From NCBI RefSeq assembly GCF_000382205.1, contig NZ_KB907788.1, positions 310,001 to 374,000 of the forward strand: DNA of 64,000 nt, given 5' to 3'. The translations under genes were made by a program, and so were the position numbers. A model generated the notes under the pieces. The model ran no database searches, was not told where the DNA came from, and was given only the letters and a program-made list of their open reading frames with translations. Source of the DNA: Dyadobacter beijingensis DSM 21582. Its GTDB lineage: Bacteria; Bacteroidota; Bacteroidia; Cytophagales; Spirosomataceae. Shown here piece after piece: positions 42,542-51,571 of the stretch; the stretch's first letter is position 1, and each line of letters opens with the position of its first letter.

Positions 42542-43738
42542 ATGGCAATACCGGCAGAAAATCACTTTGATGTGATCGTGATCGGGGGCGGGGCCATGGG
42601 GCTTTCCACGGGTTACCATCTCGGAAAAAGGAACGCCAGAACGCTGGTCCTGGAACAATTCAGTTTCAAAAACCAGCTGGGCAGTTCCGCAGGCGTTTCG
42701 AGGCAGTACCGCATTCCTTATCCGGAGGAATATATGGTGCAAATGGCGCTCGACGCGCAACCTTACTGGGATGAGCTCCAAAGCCTTACCCCGAAAACGC
42801 TGCTCGATAAGGTTGGTACGCTATGGTTCGGTGATCCTTCGGTGCATTCCACCGAAGGAAACATTGCCGAGGCCGAGCAGGCGCTCAAAGCGCTGAATGT
42901 GCCCTACACCAGCCTCACCGCTAAGGAAATCGAAACGCAGTACCATTTCAGGAATTTGCCCGAAACCTACACCGGCCTCTTCCAGGCCGACGGCGCGAGC
43001 ATCGATTTCCGGGCGACGATCGAAACGCTGTATCAGGCCTGCGAACGAAGCCCTTACACGACCCTGCGCGACGAATCGCCCGTGACGGGCATTGAGCAGA
43101 ACGGCGGAATCTTTACCGTGATTACGCCGAAGGGGACATTTACAAGTGAAAAGCTGGTGCTGGTGCCCGGCCCGTATGTCGATAGCGTCATTAACCTGCT
43201 CGGGTTCACGATCGAGGCTACCTATTGGAATATGTCTTCCTGCTATTTCAAAAAGACCGATCCGGCGATCCGGTATCCGACCTGGTTTGTGTTCCAGAAT
43301 GCGATCGGGTCCAACGGGAACCAGTTTTACGGCTTTCCGGGTGCGGTGTGGGACCATCCCGAATACATCCGCGTCGCGCCCGACTTTGTGATCGACCCGC
43401 TCACGAGCCCCGAGCAGCGTACGCTCGTGCCTAACCCGAAGGAGCTCGCGTACACGGCGCAATGGGTGCGCGACCACATGACCGGCCTCGACCCCACACC
43501 GCATTACACCTCCACGTGCCTGATCGCCCTCAGCAAGATCGAGAACAAAGAGCTGCTAATCGATTTCGCGCCGCCTTATGTGCCCAATCACGAGAATATC
43601 GTCGTGTATGCCACCGGCTGGGCGGCCAAATTCACGCCGTTTCTAGGCAAAATACTTACGGAAATGGCACTCGATGGCCACTCGACCTTCGATATCACGC
43701 CGTTTAAACTAGGTTACAATTATTTCAAAGCGCTTTAA
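42542..43738 (+). CDS. FAD-dependent oxidoreductase, sarcosine/N-methyltryptophan oxidase-like
   Basis: The protein has 398 residues of the DAO family. The FAD-binding motif VIVIGGGAMGLSTGYHLGK lies at 11-29, and LGSSAGVSRQYRIPYPEEYM (46-65) resembles the monomeric sarcosine oxidase group. C326 in TSTCLIALS falls where that group holds the cysteine that bonds FAD, but the usual CxYT is CLIA here. The later active-site loop GHGFKF is shortened to GWAAKF (359-364). The enzyme should oxidise a secondary or N-methyl amine or amino acid and make hydrogen peroxide, but its substrate pocket is altered. It is the middle gene of the operon, with 38 and 15 base gaps. No export signal is present. Confidence 0.8.
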   Translation: MAIPAENHFDVIVIGGGAMGLSTGYHLGKRNARTLVLEQFSFKNQLGSSAGVSRQYRIPYPEEYMVQMALDAQPYWDELQSLTPKTLLDKVGTLWFGDPSVHSTEGNIAEAEQALKALNVPYTSLTAKEIETQYHFRNLPETYTGLFQADGASIDFRATIETLYQACERSPYTTLRDESPVTGIEQNGGIFTVITPKGTFTSEKLVLVPGPYVDSVINLLGFTIEATYWNMSSCYFKKTDPAIRYPTWFVFQNAIGSNGNQFYGFPGAVWDHPEYIRVAPDFVIDPLTSPEQRTLVPNPKELAYTAQWVRDHMTGLDPTPHYTSTCLIALSKIENKELLIDFAPPYVPNHENIVVYATGWAAKFTPFLGKILTEMALDGHSTFDITPFKLGYNYFKAL

Positions 43739-43753
43739 ACCTGAACCATCAAC

Positions 43754-45517
43754 ATGAACAAAAACACGCCACTCAATAATGGCATGCAGCCCGGCCTGAA
43801 AACGGAGGTCGCAATCATCGGCGCGGGCACGTCGGGTCTGTACAGCGCCTTTCGCCTGACCAGCACGGGTAAATACACGCCGGAACAGGTGCAGATCTTT
43901 GATTTGAGCGATCGCCTCGGCGGCCGGCTCGAATCCGTGATTTTGCCCGGCATGAACTTCTGGGGCGAACTCGGCGGTATGCGTTACCTTACCTCGCAGG
44001 AAATCGTGACGACGCTCATCGAGGGCTATCCGCTCACGGAAAAGGACCCGGCCAAGCGCCAGTTTGTCCTCACCGACCGGATGACGCCCGTGCCGTTCCC
44101 GATGGGTAACCCGGCCGATCTGCTGTTTTATTTGCGCAAAGAGCATTTCAAACAGGACGCCTGGAATGTGGCGCAGCAGCAGGGCCAAAAGCTGGTGACC
44201 CGCTATTACCTCAACGACGACGACATTGGTTTCAGCTCCGACCAGCTGTTCAACAAGATTATTTACGACGTACTCATGGCCGACCCGTGGTTTGTGGCCA
44301 ACTATTCCGATAAAGTATCGAAAGGCCCGAGCCAGTACGACTATGCCTTCATGCTCACGAGCGTGGACTGGGACCAGGTGAAGCCGGTACTTACGTATAA
44401 TTTTCCCGGCTCACCCTATCATGGCCGCAAAGTCAATGATTTGGGTTTCTGGAACCTCATCAAAGACCAGGTTTCGGAGGAAGGTTACCAGTTTGTAGCG
44501 AATGCGGGCGGCTATTATTCCAACACGATCAACTGGAATGCGGCCGAAGCATTTCCCTACATGGTGGGCGATTTCTCGGCCGATGTTACGTACAAGACGA
44601 TCGAGGAAGGTTACGACAGCATCGCCTATGCGCTCGCGAACCAGTATACCAGTCAGCCCGGCGCCACGATCTGGTCGGAAAACAAGCTGCTGACCTTCTC
44701 CAAAGGCCACGAGCTCCGCGACGAATACCGTTACGAACTCACCTTCCTGAACATTCCCGGCAACATCATCTGGCACGCCTACGCGAATGCGATCATCCTC
44801 GGAATGCCGCGCAAATCGCTCGAACTGCTCGATCAGCAGAATTTCTTTTTCAACGCGAACGAGAATACCGTGCTCGACCGCAACATCCGTTCGGTCATCA
44901 TGGAACCCGCATTCAAAATTCTGATGGGCTTCCCCGAACCGTGGTGGAAACAGCTTGGCATCGACTCGGGGCATTCGATCACCGACCTGCCGATGCGCCA
45001 ATGCTATTATTTCGGTACCGATCCGCAAAACAATAACTCGATGCTGCTCGGCAGCTACGGCGATATGGAAACCGAAACATTCTGGAAAGCGCTTTCGGAC
45101 GATACGGTGCTATTCAAAGTCCGCGCGACGCAATCCGCTTCGCTCAACGAACTGAAAGCACTTGAACATGAGCAAGCTACGGAGCTGATGGTGAACGAGG
45201 TGATGTCGCAGCTCCGGGAAGTCCACGGCGCGCAGGTAACCATTCCCGAACCGTACGTCACGTATTTCCGCGACTGGTCCGACGACCCGTTCGGAGCAGG
45301 CTACCACGCATGGAAAGCCGGCGTATCCGTCAAGGACGTGATGCCCTACATGCGCAAACCCGACGCGGACGAGGACATCCACATTGTAGGAGAAGCCTAT
45401 TCGGACCAGCAGGGCTGGGTAGAAGGCGCATTCTGCGAAGCGGAAAAAATGCTGGAAGAGCATTTCGGCCTGACGCGGCCGGTTTGGATTAGCGATGACT
45501 ACTATATGGGCTGGTAA
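43754..45517 (+). CDS. Flavin amine oxidase / L-amino-acid-oxidase-like protein
   Basis: The protein has 587 residues. The dinucleotide motif IIGAGTSGLYSAFRL begins at residue 21. DRLGGRLES (53-61) and GELGGMRY (71-78) complete the FAD site of the monoamine-oxidase family. Near the end GEAYSDQQGWVEGA (546-559) is the usual flavin-contact motif. The long middle is typical of bacterial L-amino-acid and tryptophan oxidases. It should oxidise a primary amine or amino acid to an imine with release of hydrogen peroxide. It lacks a signal peptide. It ends the operon 15 bases after the sarcosine-oxidase-like gene, and a perfect terminator follows. Two different amine-oxidising flavoproteins in series suggest two steps on one substrate. 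Confidence 0.85.
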   Translation: MNKNTPLNNGMQPGLKTEVAIIGAGTSGLYSAFRLTSTGKYTPEQVQIFDLSDRLGGRLESVILPGMNFWGELGGMRYLTSQEIVTTLIEGYPLTEKDPAKRQFVLTDRMTPVPFPMGNPADLLFYLRKEHFKQDAWNVAQQQGQKLVTRYYLNDDDIGFSSDQLFNKIIYDVLMADPWFVANYSDKVSKGPSQYDYAFMLTSVDWDQVKPVLTYNFPGSPYHGRKVNDLGFWNLIKDQVSEEGYQFVANAGGYYSNTINWNAAEAFPYMVGDFSADVTYKTIEEGYDSIAYALANQYTSQPGATIWSENKLLTFSKGHELRDEYRYELTFLNIPGNIIWHAYANAIILGMPRKSLELLDQQNFFFNANENTVLDRNIRSVIMEPAFKILMGFPEPWWKQLGIDSGHSITDLPMRQCYYFGTDPQNNNSMLLGSYGDMETETFWKALSDDTVLFKVRATQSASLNELKALEHEQATELMVNEVMSQLREVHGAQVTIPEPYVTYFRDWSDDPFGAGYHAWKAGVSVKDVMPYMRKPDADEDIHIVGEAYSDQQGWVEGAFCEAEKMLEEHFGLTRPVWISDDYYMGW

Positions 45518-45536
45518 AAACGAAGGACCGCCATTA

Positions 45537-45570
45537 ACAAAACAGGCAGCTCTAGGGCTGCCTGTTTTGT
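45537..45570 (+). terminator. Perfect 14-bp terminator of the flavoenzyme operon
   Basis: ACAAAACAGGCAGC (45537-45550) pairs perfectly with 45557-45570 around a six-base loop. The arms' A- and T-runs make it work in either direction. It starts 20 bases past the stop. Confidence 0.92.
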
Positions 45571-45946
45571 TGGGATTATATGACGATAATATCCAGTTTT
45601 ATAGCCCATAATGCATAATCAGATTTCTCGCTAAATCTGTTGGATGATCTCCACCCACAGGTCAATTGCCCTGAATAGCAATTTGTTGATGATTTTGAAG
45701 CAATACCACCTGTTCGCGCAGCCGCCGTATGATTTCAGGTGCGTCGCGATCTGGCCGCTCAGCTGGATAAAAGATTTTTACTGATTGATTTTTACGTACA
45801 AGAGCACTAAGTCTATAAGCAGTACAGCGGAATGTTTTATCCAGACGATTATCAAATGGCTGGTGTGAATTACTCTTCGATCAAGGTATCAGTAAAAGCA
45901 AACACAGCCTTTCCTTTTTGTACTGATAGCCGCCAAATCTCCTCTT
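45571..45946 (-). pseudogene. Low-GC gap with a possible decayed gene fragment (45662-45880, minus)
   Basis: This 376-base gap is AT-richer than its surroundings. On the minus strand 45880-45662 stays open for 72 codons between two TGA stops but has no usable start codon. It reads like protein: HQPFDNRLDKTFRCTAYRLS, then VRKNQSVKIFYPAERPDRDA, and ends LLQNHQQIAIQGN. It may be a gene remnant left by an earlier transfer or a lost mobile element. I do not recognise the family. A 7-bp inverted repeat, CAGATTT...AAATCTG, lies at 45620-45639. No promoter for the downstream gene was found here. Confidence 0.35.
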
Positions 45947-48900
45947 ATGAAACCGCTCAAAAACATCCTTCTACCCCTCACATTCGCCGCCGCCGTTAGC
46001 ACCGCCCCCGCATTCGCTCAGGACAGAACGCATTCGGTCAGGAAGGTGGCGAATACGCCGGAGCAGGAACTGGCCGGGTTTCGGGTGCCGGAGGGGTTTG
46101 TCGTGGAGCTGGTGGCGAGCGAGCGGGATAGCGTTATCAACCCGATCGACCTGACGTTCGATGATGCCGGCAGGTTGTGGACGCAGACGGCGCGGATGTA
46201 CCCCCTCGACCCGATTTCGGACATTCAATGGGATGATCTGCTCAAACTCATGGACGACGAGCGGGCGCAGCGCAACCACCCGAATTTCAAGCGCGTTCTT
46301 CAATTATACAGGGGTGAAACGAAGGGTACCGATAAGGTGATCATTCTTTCGGGGCTGTATGGCAAAGGCCCCGTGAAGCCGCATATCTGGGCCGACGGCC
46401 TCACCATTCCGATGAGTATATTGCCGTATGGCACCGGCGCGTACGTCGCGCAAGGATCGGAGCTGTTTTTCATGGACGATACCGACCACGACGGCAAGGC
46501 CGACAAACGCATACCGCTTTTCACGGGTTTCGGGTTCACCGACTCGCACACGATGGCGCATGTGCTCACACGGGCGCCCGGTAACTGGATTCATTTCAGT
46601 CATGGTGCGCTGAACCGCGGGCGCGTGCGATCGCTCGTGAGCGGCGATAGTTTGAAAATGGATTTCAGTAAAATCGCCCGTTTCTCAGCGGACGGGCGAA
46701 AAATGGAGCTGGTGAGCGCAGGTTTGAACAACATCTGGGGCTTTCAGCTGCGGGGCAGCGGACAATGGTACGGTTCGGAGGCGAACGACCTGGGCTACTC
46801 CGTGGTGCCGATGGAACCCGGTACGGCATTTCCGGGTATTGGAAATGAGCGGCTGAGGCCCTACCAGCCGTTTATGCCGGCGCTGCACCCATTCAGGGTG
46901 GGCGGTACGGGTATTTCCGGGACGGCATTTGCCGACGACGCCTCCGGTTCTTTCCCCGAAGCATACCGCGATGTGGCATTTCTCGCCAACCCGATCACAA
47001 GCTCCATTAATGCCGTCAGAATAGTCCGAAATGCGGATGGTACCGTCACGGCGGCGCATTTGCCTGACTTGCTCACATCGGCTGACGACTGGTTCCGCCC
47101 CGTGAATATGGAGTTCGGGCCAGATGGTTGCCTGTATATTGCCGATTGGTACAACAAAATCATTTCCCACAACGAACTGCCCACCACGCACCCCGACCGC
47201 AATAAAACGCGTGGCCGGATCTGGCGCATACGCCACATGAGCCAGCAGCCAGGAGAAATTCCCGATTTTTACCAAATGCCCGCTGCCGCCTTGTCGGCGC
47301 ATTTGCGCTCGCCCTCCTTGTGGGCGAAACGGGCCGCCTGGCACCAGATCGCCGACCGGCCACGCGAAGAAACCGGCGGACTGGTTCAGGCGATCGTCGC
47401 CATTGCCGGGGATCGCGATGCGGATGCGGTCACGCGCATTCATGCGCTCTGGTGCCTCGAAAGTTTGCAGCGTTTCGACGACACGCTGATGGGCAGGCTG
47501 CTGGCCGAATCCTCGGACGATATTCGCCGGGAGGCGGTGCGTTCTTTGGGTAGTTTCGGATTAAATGGGGCTGAAATTGCCGCGCGGGTGAAGCAGCCGG
47601 CCGACGACCCGAACCCGATGGTACGGGCGCAGGTGCTTCGCACGCTGGGTGAAACGAAGGAGCTGGATGCCGCCGGGGTAAGTATTTTGGTGGCGGCGTG
47701 CAAGCCGGAGTTGCCCGGCGAGTCCTTGGGCGGGCCTTATGAGCGGCGTTTTGAGCGGTTTCTCGCGCGGATGTCACTGGAAAAAAACGCGGAGGCATTG
47801 AACCGCTTCATTGCAGGCACGGATGTGGCGAAGGTACCGGTGGAAAACTTGCTATGGGCCATACAGGCATTGCCCCGCCAGCAGCGCGACGATGCTTTCC
47901 TGCGTTTCTGGCCGGGGGCGAACAGGTCGGAAATCGACGAACCGACATTCGTCAGCATCGCCGGAATGGTCGCTAACCCGCGCATCGCCGCGATGGTGAA
48001 ACCCGCTTTCGAACAGCCGCAGGCGACTGAGCTAGTCCGTTACGCGATCCGCAACCAGGCACAGGTGCAGTCCGCAGAATTGACCTCACTGCTCGAAGCA
48101 CCGGTCGCGCGGCTTTTGAAAAGTAATGCTCAGGACGACCTGGACCTGGGACTCGACGCCGTCGGCCGGTTTGGAATGGGGCAATCTGTGGCATTGGTGA
48201 TTGGGGCACTGGACAGAAATATGCCTGCCGCTTCCGTAAAACTGGCACTGAAAGCGTTGGAAGCAAATCCATCCGCGGGCAAAAGTGCTGCGAACAAACT
48301 GGCTGACGATGCGCAGCATGCATTTGAAGTACGCGCTTCGGCGCTGCTCTTGCTCGCAAAAGCCGATCCGGCAGCGGCACGGCTTACAGCGCAAAAGTTT
48401 GTCCCGTCTCTGGACGATGCCGAAAAGATCGGGTTGACGAGCATGCTCCCGTCGTCGCGGGCAGGGGCGGATTTATTGATTCATTTAATTGAAAACAAAC
48501 AACTGAATACCGCGCTCGTGGATGTGCCTGCGGCCGAGCGGGTGGCAGCCCTTCGTAAAAACGACCCCGAATCAACCAAACTGCTAACCAACGCCAAAGC
48601 GCTCGAAACGGCCCGGAAAAAGGCATTTAAAACCCGGTTGAACAAATACATGACCGCAGCGGAAAAGCATAAGGGCAATGCCGAAGCCGGTAATGTGCTG
48701 TTTCAAACCTGCCTGAATTGCCACCAGGTAGCTGGTAAGGGCCAGCAGATTGCCCCTTCGCTCGACGGTTCGGCCAACCGGGAGAATGAGGCGATCCTGA
48801 CGGCACTGCTCGACCCCGATGCTGCCGTGGAAAGCGGTTACGCCGTATACCGCGTGAGCAAAACCGACGGTACCACGCTGGAAGGCTACCTTGTGAGCCA

Positions 48901-49078
48901 GGATAAACGCGGAACGACGCTCGCATTCATGGGGGGCGCGCAAACTTTCGTTCCCGCCGGACAAATCAAAAGCCAGGGCATGCTCGGCGGCCGTTCGTTT
49001 ATGGTGAAAGGCCTGATAGACACTTATTCCGACCAGCAGGTAGCCGATTTGCTCGCTTATATTCGTACTTTGAAATAA
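45947..49078 (+). CDS. PVC-type heme-binding protein: propeller, HEAT repeats and cytochrome c
   Basis: The protein has 1043 residues and a signal peptide (1-25, APAFA-Q). Residues about 40-440 form a glucose-dehydrogenase-like beta-propeller, with GFRVPEGFVVELVASERD, NIWGFQLRGSGQWYGSEAND and GPDGCLYIADWYNKI. Residues about 450-880 are alpha-solenoid HEAT-like repeats. The C-terminus is a cytochrome c domain with the heme motif CLNCH (C922, C925, H926). These three modules define the 'PVC-type heme-binding CxxCH' proteins, first noted in Planctomycetes and common in Bacteroidota that eat complex glycans. The role is thought to be periplasmic oxidation of sugars, with electrons passed through the heme. 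It heads the second locus, 62 bases before the beta-helix gene. Confidence 0.9.
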   Translation: MKPLKNILLPLTFAAAVSTAPAFAQDRTHSVRKVANTPEQELAGFRVPEGFVVELVASERDSVINPIDLTFDDAGRLWTQTARMYPLDPISDIQWDDLLKLMDDERAQRNHPNFKRVLQLYRGETKGTDKVIILSGLYGKGPVKPHIWADGLTIPMSILPYGTGAYVAQGSELFFMDDTDHDGKADKRIPLFTGFGFTDSHTMAHVLTRAPGNWIHFSHGALNRGRVRSLVSGDSLKMDFSKIARFSADGRKMELVSAGLNNIWGFQLRGSGQWYGSEANDLGYSVVPMEPGTAFPGIGNERLRPYQPFMPALHPFRVGGTGISGTAFADDASGSFPEAYRDVAFLANPITSSINAVRIVRNADGTVTAAHLPDLLTSADDWFRPVNMEFGPDGCLYIADWYNKIISHNELPTTHPDRNKTRGRIWRIRHMSQQPGEIPDFYQMPAAALSAHLRSPSLWAKRAAWHQIADRPREETGGLVQAIVAIAGDRDADAVTRIHALWCLESLQRFDDTLMGRLLAESSDDIRREAVRSLGSFGLNGAEIAARVKQPADDPNPMVRAQVLRTLGETKELDAAGVSILVAACKPELPGESLGGPYERRFERFLARMSLEKNAEALNRFIAGTDVAKVPVENLLWAIQALPRQQRDDAFLRFWPGANRSEIDEPTFVSIAGMVANPRIAAMVKPAFEQPQATELVRYAIRNQAQVQSAELTSLLEAPVARLLKSNAQDDLDLGLDAVGRFGMGQSVALVIGALDRNMPAASVKLALKALEANPSAGKSAANKLADDAQHAFEVRASALLLLAKADPAAARLTAQKFVPSLDDAEKIGLTSMLPSSRAGADLLIHLIENKQLNTALVDVPAAERVAALRKNDPESTKLLTNAKALETARKKAFKTRLNKYMTAAEKHKGNAEAGNVLFQTCLNCHQVAGKGQQIAPSLDGSANRENEAILTALLDPDAAVESGYAVYRVSKTDGTTLEGYLVSQDKRGTTLAFMGGAQTFVPAGQIKSQGMLGGRSFMVKGLIDTYSDQQVADLLAYIRTLK

Positions 49079-49139
49079 CCTTTGACTAACATATAAACAG
49101 GTACGTCGCCCATTGGGCCGCACCATTGTGTACTTAATT

Positions 49140-51494
49140 ATGCTTAAAACTCTTGCTAAACGGATCAGCCCGCTTGCTGCGCTCATCGTCCTGTGCATTC
49201 AAACTGCCTGGGCGGCCGATTTGTATGTGGCCCGCAACGGCAGCGACCGGAATCCCGGTTCGAAGGAGAAGCCGCTGGCGACGATCGACGCGGCGCGCAG
49301 CAAGGTGCGCGGAATGCGGGGGAAAGTAACGGTTTGGGTGCGGAGCGGCACGTATTACCTCACCCAACCCGTGGTTTTCGGGCCGGAGGATTCGCGTGCG
49401 GAGGGGCAGGAGGTGATCTACAAAGCATTTCCCGGGGAGAAGGTGACGATCAGCGGTGCGGCGGCGGTGCCCGTGAAATGGCAGCCTCATAAAGGCCAGG
49501 TCCAAAAGGCGGTAATAGCCGGGCCCGCCGTTTTTGACCAGCTTTTTATCGGCGACAGGAAGCTGCATATGGCCCGGTACCCGAACTTTGATCCCCAAGC
49601 GAGCCATTTCGGCGGTTACTCGGCGGATGTGCTTTCGCCTGCCAGAATCAGGTCGTGGAAGCATCCCGAAGGCGCCTTCATCCACGCTATGCATAAGCAC
49701 GAGTGGGGCGACTACCATTACCGCGTCACCGGCAAACCCAACGATAGTACACTCGTGTGGGAGGGCGGTTACCAGAACAACCGTCAGATGGGCATGCACG
49801 ACAAATACCGGTTTATAGAAAACCTGCCCGAAGAGCTCGACGCGCCGGATGAATGGTTTTTTGATACAAAAACCAAAACGCTTTACGTGTACGCGCCGGG
49901 CGATGCGCGCGAGGTGCTCTCCCCGCAGATCCGGCATTTGTTCGAGTTCCGTGGATCGGCGGAAAAGCCTGTCAGAAATATTGCGATTGAAGGTTTCGAA
50001 CTGGCGCATACCCTGCGCACTTTTATGGAAACAAGGGAGCCGCTGCTCCGCAGCGACTGGGCCATTTACCGCGGTGGCGCGGTCCTGCTGGAAGGTACCG
50101 AGCATTGCGCCGTGCGGCAATGCCATTTCAATGCGATCGGTGGCAACGGGGTGTTTTTCAGTAATTACAATCGCGATGGCGAGGTGTCGGGGTGCCATTT
50201 CGATCAGACGGGGGCCAGCGGTGTATGCTTCGCAGGCGATCCTGCGGCCGTGCGCTCGCCCGCTTTTGAATACCACGAGTCGGTGCCTTACGCGCGGATG
50301 GACCTGATACCGGGACCGAAAACGAACAATTATCCGGCCGGATGCAGAGTATCCGACAATCTGATGAACGGCCTGGGAAGAGTGGAAAAGCAGGTGGCCG
50401 GCGTGGAGATTTCGATGAGCATGGACATTACCGTGAGCCATAATACCATTTCAAACGTGCCCCGCGCGGGCATTAACGTAAGCGAAGGCACCTGGGGCGG
50501 CCACGTCATCGAGTACAATGACGTGTTCAATACCGTGCTCGAAACGGGCGACCACGGGTCGTTCAACTCCTGGGGCCGCGACCGCTTCTGGCACCCCGTA
50601 CGCGAAACGATGGACAGCCTCGCCGCAGCCCATCCGGCAATGTTCCTGCTGGATGCGGGAAAAACCATCACCATACGCAACAACCGCTTCCGCTGCGATC
50701 ACGGCTGGGACATCGACCTCGACGACGGCAGTTCCAACTATCATATCTATAATAATGTATGCCTGAATGGGGGACTTAAACTTCGGGAAGGCTTTTACCG
50801 GGTCGTCGAGAACAATATCATGATCAACAATTCCTTCCATCCGCACGTGTGGTTTGCCCAAAGCGGGGATGTGTTCCGGAGAAACATCGTCACGAAGCCC
50901 TATGCGCCGATCCGCGTAGAAGAATGGGGGAAAGAGGTGGACCACAATCTGTTCCCCGATCAGCAGGCGCTCGAAAAAGCACGCCGGAACGGTACCGACG
51001 GCCATAGCCTCGCCGGCGACCCGATGTTTGTCGATGCAGCCAATGGCGATTACCGCGTCAAACCGGGCAGTCCGGCATTGCGGCTGGGTTTTGTGAATTT
51101 TGATATGCATGCATTCGGCGTGGTGTCGCCGGCGCTGAGAAGTAAGGCGGACAAAGTGCCGTTGCCCGTAGCCGATCCGGTGACGGCGGCCGGAAACCGG
51201 AGTGAAGCGGCCTGGCTGGGCGGCAAGCTGCGGAATGTGAATGGCCTGGGCGACCGCTCGGCTTTCGGGCTGCCCGACGAAAAGGGCGTCGTGGTGGAAG
51301 CAGTGCCCGAAAACAGCATTCTCGCGAAGGCGGGGATGAAGCAGGGTGACGTGATCCGCGTGCTAAACCACCGTGAAATCGGCAACGTCAGCGAACTGAT
51401 GGACGTATATCAGGAAGTGAACTGGATGGGGGAAGGGGAAGTGGCTGTTTTCAGGAACCAGGCCTTGCAGAAGTTGACGGTTTCTTTCAAATAG
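49140..51494 (+). CDS. Secreted right-handed beta-helix protein with C-terminal PDZ domain
   Basis: The ATG at 49140 (MLKTLAKRIS) precedes a signal peptide ending WAA-D; the TTG at 49113 is less likely. The 784-residue protein starts DLYVARNGSDRNPGSKEKP, the usual opening of beta-helix polysaccharidases. It continues with a long parallel beta-helix (to about 640) with IEYNDVFNTVLETGDHGSFNSW and WDIDLDDGSSNYHIYNN, similar to GH141-like and other inverting or lyase-type helices. The last 70 residues (about 715-784), GVVVEAVPENSILAKAGMKQGDVIRVLNHREI and on, form a PDZ domain. A PDZ domain on a glycan enzyme is uncommon. It follows the cytochrome fusion by 62 bases on the same strand and precedes the hybrid sensor. 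Confidence 0.78.
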   Translation: MLKTLAKRISPLAALIVLCIQTAWAADLYVARNGSDRNPGSKEKPLATIDAARSKVRGMRGKVTVWVRSGTYYLTQPVVFGPEDSRAEGQEVIYKAFPGEKVTISGAAAVPVKWQPHKGQVQKAVIAGPAVFDQLFIGDRKLHMARYPNFDPQASHFGGYSADVLSPARIRSWKHPEGAFIHAMHKHEWGDYHYRVTGKPNDSTLVWEGGYQNNRQMGMHDKYRFIENLPEELDAPDEWFFDTKTKTLYVYAPGDAREVLSPQIRHLFEFRGSAEKPVRNIAIEGFELAHTLRTFMETREPLLRSDWAIYRGGAVLLEGTEHCAVRQCHFNAIGGNGVFFSNYNRDGEVSGCHFDQTGASGVCFAGDPAAVRSPAFEYHESVPYARMDLIPGPKTNNYPAGCRVSDNLMNGLGRVEKQVAGVEISMSMDITVSHNTISNVPRAGINVSEGTWGGHVIEYNDVFNTVLETGDHGSFNSWGRDRFWHPVRETMDSLAAAHPAMFLLDAGKTITIRNNRFRCDHGWDIDLDDGSSNYHIYNNVCLNGGLKLREGFYRVVENNIMINNSFHPHVWFAQSGDVFRRNIVTKPYAPIRVEEWGKEVDHNLFPDQQALEKARRNGTDGHSLAGDPMFVDAANGDYRVKPGSPALRLGFVNFDMHAFGVVSPALRSKADKVPLPVADPVTAAGNRSEAAWLGGKLRNVNGLGDRSAFGLPDEKGVVVEAVPENSILAKAGMKQGDVIRVLNHREIGNVSELMDVYQEVNWMGEGEVAVFRNQALQKLTVSFK

Positions 51495-51510
51495 TCGTCG
51501 CCGATTCCCG

Positions 51511-51518
51511 TATATTTG
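51511..51518 (+). promoter_or_regulatory. Possible own -7 element of the hybrid sensor gene
   Basis: TATATTTG fits TAnnTTTG and lies 54 bases before the ATG at 51572, just after the beta-helix stop. It would allow steady expression of the sensor apart from the upstream genes. No -33 TTG at the proper distance was found. Confidence 0.4.
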
Positions 51519-51571
51519 AAGTTCCGCTTTGAAAAAATGCGGGTGGATATTGATTATCTGTTTCGGGAAAT

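Noticed and set aside
45571..45946. Insertion sequence
   Set aside because: No terminal inverted repeats, target duplications or transposase motifs could be identified; only a start-less frame remains.
49134..50441. 435-codon minus-strand open frame
   Set aside because: Shadow of the beta-helix gene.
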